From the NCBI GenBank assembly GCA_900766575.1, contig CAAFVW010000013.1, positions 1 to 18,452 on the forward strand: a stretch of 18,452 nt of DNA. Direction: 5' to 3'. Source of the DNA: Lachnospiraceae bacterium. Lineage in GTDB: Bacteria > Bacillota > Clostridia > Lachnospirales > Lachnospiraceae. Positions 15,504 to 18,452 of this stretch are shown here, piece after piece; the stretch's first letter is position 1; every line of letters starts with the position of its first letter. The position numbers were made by a program, and so were the translations under genes. Below the pieces are notes generated by a model. It made no database searches. It was not told the origin of the DNA and was given only the letters and a program-made list of their open reading frames with translations.

Positions 15504-15786
15504 TATAAATGCCTCTGACAGTACTTCGTAATAATAAAAATGTTGGAATTATGATTGTGAAAATTATCCGTTGAAATATTATGACCAGACACGTATATGC
15601 CTGTAAGACATCTCCATACTATATTTTACAGATCAGCATAACCTTATCCTGCCCAAATACATTAACAGCTATCTGCATAATAAAAAAAATGGGATGAAAT
15701 GGAACGAAATGTTCCCTGGTAAATCAACAAGAAAAAATGAAAACTGTCAGCCTCCTCTCCGTACCGGAGTATCAGAGGCATCTATA
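15504..15786. repeat. AT-rich gene-free stretch bounded by an imperfect inverted repeat
   Basis: The gap from 15413 to 15932 has no convincing gene. Within it, TATAAATGCCTCTGA (15504-15518) and TCAGAGGCATCTATA (15772-15786) are inverted copies matching at 14 of 15 positions. ACTGTCAG (15743-15750) also matches the complement of 15515-15522. The right end forms its own hairpin: GCCTC/GAGGC (15750-15754 with 15775-15779) around CTCCG-TAC-CGGAG (15757-15769). A smaller GGAAC/GTTCC hairpin sits at 15701-15715. It may be a decayed miniature element or a regulatory region for mecA. Confidence 0.5.
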
Positions 15787-15861
15787 GGTCGGATTATACA
15801 CTGTGGTCTGCTGTTTGGCAAGATGTTTTATTAATTTTTTTTAAACTGTGAAAGGCTTCTA

Positions 15862-15888
15862 TTGACTAAAATATGGGGAAAGTATAAG
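15862..15888 (+). promoter_or_regulatory. Possible promoter of mecA
   Basis: TTGACT (15862-15867) is followed by TATAAG (15883-15888) with a short 15-bp spacer; at 17 bp only TAAGCT is present. The leader would be about 40 nt. The spacing makes this tentative. Confidence 0.4.
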
Positions 15889-15932
15889 CTATATACCATA
15901 CCAATGCGAAAGCAGAAAGGAAGTGTTGTCGC

Positions 15933-16643
15933 ATGAAAATAGAAAAAGTAAATGAAAATCAGATTCGCTGTACGCTGACCCGTGAGGATCTAGCCAGCCG
16001 TGAATTAAAAATAAGCGAGCTCGCCTATGGCACAGAGAAAGCCAAATCTCTGTTCCGCGATATGATGCAGCAGGCCAACTTCGAATTCGGATTCGAAGCG
16101 GAGGATATTCCTCTGATGATCGAAGCCATTCCCCTGAATGCCGATTGCATCGTATTGATCATTACCAAGGTGGAAGATCCGGAAGAACTGGATACCCGTT
16201 TCTCCCGTTTTGCACCTTCTGTCACGGAAGATACCGATGATGACACCGGGGTTCCCTCTGCCGATGAGGTGCTGGATCTGTTCCGCCGCATCCAGGATGA
16301 GGAAAATGCAGCAGAGGCTTCCGCCGCTCCTGTTCCCGAAGAGAATGACGCTGCACGCTCCCGCCTGTTCCGGATGGATTCCCTGCATCAGGTGATCAAT
16401 GCCGCTGCTGTCGTCGGGAATCATTACCATGGCCTCAGTTCCCTGTATCACGAAGAGGGCAATGCCTATTATCTGGTTCTTACGCAGGGCGAGGAAGACC
16501 GCGATGTCTTTGACAGAGTCTGCAATGTCATCTCTGAGTACGGCATTCCCAGACGTTCCACCGTTGCGAGCCGGACTTTCCTGGAAGAGCATTGTTCCAC
16601 CCTGATTGCGGATCATGCTCTGCAAAGCCTCGCAAGTGCATAA
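15933..16643 (+). CDS. mecA: Adaptor protein MecA
   Basis: This 236-residue cytoplasmic adaptor delivers substrates to the ClpC(-ClpP) protease; in Bacillus its target is the competence factor ComK. The N-terminal substrate-binding domain (1-85) begins MKIEKVNENQIRCTLTREDL with ELAYGTEKAKSLFRDMMQQA and LMIEAIPLNADCIVLIITKV. An acidic linker (about 86-140, TEDTDDDTG and EENAAEAS) leads to the ClpC-binding domain (about 144-236): RLFRMDSLHQVINAAAVVG, NAYYLVLTQGEEDRDVFDRVC, SEYGIPRRST. Size and two-domain layout match the family. Partner substrates here are unknown. The ribosome site AAAGGAAG is about 9-10 nt upstream. Confidence 0.93.
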   Translation: MKIEKVNENQIRCTLTREDLASRELKISELAYGTEKAKSLFRDMMQQANFEFGFEAEDIPLMIEAIPLNADCIVLIITKVEDPEELDTRFSRFAPSVTEDTDDDTGVPSADEVLDLFRRIQDEENAAEASAAPVPEENDAARSRLFRMDSLHQVINAAAVVGNHYHGLSSLYHEEGNAYYLVLTQGEEDRDVFDRVCNVISEYGIPRRSTVASRTFLEEHCSTLIADHALQSLASA

Positions 16644-16683
16644 GGGCACTCAGAGAATCATCGCAGAAATGATGCAGAACAAA

Positions 16684-16722
16684 ATAAGAGAGCTCCCGGT
16701 TGTGGGGGCTCTCCTATTTTTT
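16684..16722. terminator. Rho-independent terminator after mecA, probably bidirectional
   Basis: GAGAGCTCCC (16688-16697) pairs with GGGGGCTCTC (16704-16713), with one G-T wobble, a 6-nt loop and flanking AATA/TATT, then TATTTTTT on the plus strand. On the minus strand TTATTTTG follows, so it may also end the DUF1858 transcript. Confidence 0.88.
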
Positions 16723-16749
16723 ATAAAGCAATCGTAACTGTTCTGAGGA

Positions 16750-16941
16750 TTACATCTCTTCGATTACTTTCATAAGCTCATCTACATCAATACCGTGTAC
16801 CATAGCTGCCTCTTCCAGGGTCTCTCCCTGTGAAGCAGGGCATCCCAGGCAATGCATTCCTGCATCGAGGAGTACGGGAGCTACTTCAGGATTGCTACGT
16901 AAGATTTCACCAATAGTCATGTCTTTTGTTACTCCGGTCAT
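16750..16941 (-). CDS. DUF1858 domain protein with CxxC motif
   Basis: This 63-residue cytoplasmic protein is a complete DUF1858 domain: TKDMTIGEILRSNPEVAPVLLDAGMHCLGCPASQGETLEEAAMVHGID. The CLGC pair (near residues 31-34) is the invariant feature and may bind metal or a cofactor or sense redox; related modules occur next to hybrid cluster proteins and in larger redox proteins. Its own function is not established. The start at 16941 is fixed by AAAGGAG 6 nt upstream; an in-frame start at 17019 would lie upstream of the promoter and is rejected. It is divergent from pflB, with the palindromic element between them. Confidence 0.9.
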   Translation of the reverse strand: MTGVTKDMTIGEILRSNPEVAPVLLDAGMHCLGCPASQGETLEEAAMVHGIDVDELMKVIEEM

Positions 16942-16974
16942 ATCGGTCTCCTTTCTGCCGTATAAGGCTTTTTT

Positions 16975-17003
16975 AGTATAATACTTTGTCCGGAATATAG
17001 CAA
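16975..17003 (-). promoter_or_regulatory. Promoter of the DUF1858 gene
   Basis: On the minus strand, TTGCTA (17003-16998), a 17-bp spacer and TATACT (16980-16975) are seen. The leader is about 28 nt. Its -35 box lies 9 bp from the edge of the palindromic element at 17012. Confidence 0.7.
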
Positions 17004-17011
17004 GATTATTC

Positions 17012-17229
17012 TTGTACATCAGCTATACGATATTTTTACTCATCCAGGGCCATCAGCTCTGCCGCGCACCAGCATTCATAAAAGCATTTGCTGCGCAAAT
17101 GACGCCGCTTCGCAGCTCATCTTTTATTTCATGTAAGGTGCGCTTTGTCCATGGAAAAGAGACTAATGTGCTTTGTGTGCAAGCACCCACACCCATTAGT
17201 CTCTTTTCCATGTCAGAGCTGATGTACAA
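17012..17229. repeat. Palindrome-rich intergenic element (MITE/REP-like or structured RNA)
   Basis: The element is bounded by perfect 13-bp inverted repeats, TTGTACATCAGCT (17012-17024) and AGCTGATGTACAA (17217-17229). Inside are CATCAGCTCTG/CAGAGCTGATG (17051-17061 with 17214-17224), GCGCACC/GGTGCGC (17064-17070 with 17137-17143), ATAAAAG/CTTTTAT (17078-17084 with 17121-17127), the hairpin CATTTGC-TGC-GCAAATG (17085-17101) and a 19-bp inverted repeat (17150-17212). Short frames on both strands lack ribosome sites. No target-site duplication is visible. Confidence 0.75.
17150..17212. repeat. 19-bp perfect inverted repeat with 25-nt loop
   Basis: CATGGAAAAGAGACTAATG (17150-17168) and its exact inverted copy (17194-17212) flank a 25-nt loop that can fold further by GTGTG/CACAC (17175-17179 with 17188-17192) or TGCTT/AAGCA (17169-17173 with 17181-17185). 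No T tract follows on either strand, so it is not an ordinary terminator. Confidence 0.9.
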
Positions 17230-17253
17230 AACGGCGTACATTGCGCAAAAAGG

Positions 17254-17283
17254 TTGACACTTACCCTTGTCAGGTAGTACACT
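17254..17283 (+). promoter_or_regulatory. Promoter of pflB
   Basis: TTGACA (17254-17259) and TACACT (17278-17283) are separated by 18 bp. TGACA (17255-17259) and TGTCA (17268-17272) form an inverted pair covering the -35 and spacer, a possible operator. The leader is about 85 nt. Confidence 0.65.
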
Positions 17284-17304
17284 TTTATCGTAAAGAAACA
17301 GCTT

Positions 17305-17330
17305 GGGATATCAGCGAAACTGGTACTCCC
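17305..17330 (+). other. Hairpin in the pflB leader
   Basis: GGGATATCAG (17305-17314) pairs with CTGGTA (17320-17325) and TCCC (17327-17330), with one bulged C and one G-T wobble, around a CGAAA loop. An alternative ACTGG/CCAGT pairing overlaps it. It matches no riboswitch class I know; it may stabilise the mRNA. Confidence 0.55.
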
Positions 17331-17374
17331 AGTTGATAATATTAATTGTTTTTACCAGAAGGAGGTAAATTTTC

Positions 17375-18452
17375 ATGGCAGAAGCATGGAGAGGCTTTAA
17401 AAAAGATGGCCATTGGGATGTAGACGTCAATGTACGTAACTTCATCCAGACCAACTACACTCCGTATGATGGAGATGAGAGCTTCCTGGAAGGACCTACC
17501 GAGGCAACTGATAAGCTTTGGGGCAGACTTCAGGAGTTACAGAAAGAAGAGCGTGAGCATGACGGCGTTCTGGAATGTGAGACCGAGGTTGTATCCGGAC
17601 TGACCGCTTATGGTCCTGGCTATATCGATGAATCTATGAAGGATCTGGAGCAGATCGTTGGTCTGCAGACAGACAAGCCTTTAAAGAGAGCATTCATGCC
17701 TTATGGTGGTATCAAGATGGCTCAGCAGGCTGCAAGCACCTATGGCTACGAAGTAAATGCTAAATATGACAAGATCTTCAACGAGTATCACAAGACTCAC
17801 AACCAGGCAGTATTTGATGCTTATACCGATGAGATGAAGGTTGCTCGTCATACTCATATCGTTACAGGTCTTCCTGATACTTACGGTCGTGGACGTATCG
17901 TAGGTGACTACAGAAGAGTTGCTCTGTACGGTATCGATTTCCTGATCGCTCAGAAGCAGAAGGATAAGAAGAACTGTGGCAACGGTGTTATGGATGAGGA
18001 GACCATCCGCCTGAGAGAAGAGATCGCTGATCAGATCAAGGCTCTGCAGGGAATGAAGGAAATGGCTAAGATCTACGGCTACGATATTTCCGGTCCCGCT
18101 ACCACCGCTAAGGAAGCTATCCAGTGGTTATACTTCGGTTACCTGGCAGCTATCAAGACCCAGAACGGTGCAGCTATGTCCGTTGGACGTATCTCCACTT
18201 TCCTGGATATCTATATTGAGAGAGACCTGAAGGAAGGCACCCTGACCGAGAAAGAAGCTCAGGAGCTGATCGACCATCTGACCATGAAGTTCCGTATGGT
18301 TAAGTTCGCTCGTATTCCTTCTTACAACCAGCTGTTCTCCGGCGACCCTGTATGGGCTACTCTGGAAGTTGGTGGTATCGGCATGGACGGCCGTCATATG
18401 GTTACCAAGAACGACTATCGTTTCCTGCATACTCTGGAGAACATGGGACCCA
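17375..18452 (+). CDS. pflB: Formate C-acetyltransferase (pyruvate formate-lyase), N-terminal part
   Basis: The first 359 codons of pyruvate formate-lyase are present; the gene continues past the window. The enzyme is a glycyl radical protein that splits pyruvate with CoA into acetyl-CoA and formate in anaerobic fermentation. Typical PFL segments are AWRGFKKDGHWDVDVNVRNF, KRAFMPYGGIKMAQQA, TGLPDTYGRGRIVGDYRRVALYG, AAMSVGRISTFLDIYIERD and DPVWATLEVGGIGMDGRHMV. The catalytic Cys pair and the glycyl radical loop lie downstream and cannot be checked, but the sequence follows true PFL, not a diol dehydratase-like relative. AAGGAGG lies 9 nt before the ATG. Codon use is strongly restricted compared with the neighbours, as expected for an abundant enzyme. 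Confidence 0.96.
   Translation, partial: MAEAWRGFKKDGHWDVDVNVRNFIQTNYTPYDGDESFLEGPTEATDKLWGRLQELQKEEREHDGVLECETEVVSGLTAYGPGYIDESMKDLEQIVGLQTDKPLKRAFMPYGGIKMAQQAASTYGYEVNAKYDKIFNEYHKTHNQAVFDAYTDEMKVARHTHIVTGLPDTYGRGRIVGDYRRVALYGIDFLIAQKQKDKKNCGNGVMDEETIRLREEIADQIKALQGMKEMAKIYGYDISGPATTAKEAIQWLYFGYLAAIKTQNGAAMSVGRISTFLDIYIERDLKEGTLTEKEAQELIDHLTMKFRMVKFARIPSYNQLFSGDPVWATLEVGGIGMDGRHMVTKNDYRFLHTLENMGP

Noticed and set aside
16005..16649. Open frame of 214 codons on the minus strand
   Set aside because: It mirrors mecA in the opposite strand; mecA has the ribosome site and the family match.
16942..17019. Longer N-terminus for the DUF1858 protein
   Set aside because: It would place the start upstream of a good promoter, and the internal ATG at 16941 has an ideal AAAGGAG.
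17012..17257. Short frames on both strands across the palindromic element (plus 17012-17257, minus 17053-17241)
   Set aside because: No ribosome sites, and the sequence is explained by nested inverted repeats; treated as a repeat element.
17284..17374. Riboswitch in the pflB leader
   Set aside because: The hairpin is short and matches no class I recognise; the leader is too small for most aptamers.

Overview
The window reads as chromosomal DNA of an anaerobic, probably spore-forming Firmicute, most likely a Lachnospiraceae-type Clostridium. The signs are an F-type ATP synthase operon with a sodium-type c subunit, a CwlD-like cortex amidase, MecA, a class B sortase, pyruvate formate-lyase, AGGAGG-type ribosome binding sites throughout and TTGACA/TATAAT promoters. 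No rRNA, tRNA, CRISPR array, phage gene or transposase gene was found. The genus is inferred from protein style, not tested.

Layout. (1) Positions 1-3476, minus strand: atp operon atpZ-atpI-atpB-atpE-atpF-atpH-atpA, with atpA cut by the window start and a near-consensus promoter at 3448-3476. (2) 3531-4692, plus strand: a divergent pair, GNAT acetyltransferase and DUF402 protein, ending at a bidirectional terminator. (3) 4776-11299, minus strand: cwlD, then a compact run tsaC (Sua5 type), rpiB, upp, dCMP deaminase, a coiled-coil cell-wall hydrolase and a diguanylate cyclase. It joins tRNA modification, pentose phosphate and pyrimidine salvage with envelope and c-di-GMP functions. (4) 11434-13186, plus strand: a class B sortase followed by a secreted protein with a VPKTGE sorting signal, a likely enzyme-substrate cassette. 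(5) 13248-15412, minus strand: a GH18/SH3 glycosidase and an unrecognised 78-residue protein. (6) 15933-16643, plus strand: mecA, the Clp adaptor. (7) 16750-16941, minus strand: a small DUF1858 protein with a CxxC motif. (8) 17375-end, plus strand: pflB, cut before its catalytic centre.

The genes suggest fermentative energy metabolism (PflB) coupled to an ion-translocating ATPase that should use Na+, next to a dense set of envelope-remodelling genes: two hydrolases, an amidase, and sortase plus substrate. No defence system or novel multi-gene machine was seen. The least explained DNA is non-coding: a palindrome-rich element at 17012-17229 between the DUF1858 gene and pflB, with 13-bp inverted ends, a 19-bp perfect internal inverted repeat and pairings that could fold as a three-way junction; and an AT-rich 520-bp gap upstream of mecA bounded by an imperfect 15-bp inverted repeat.
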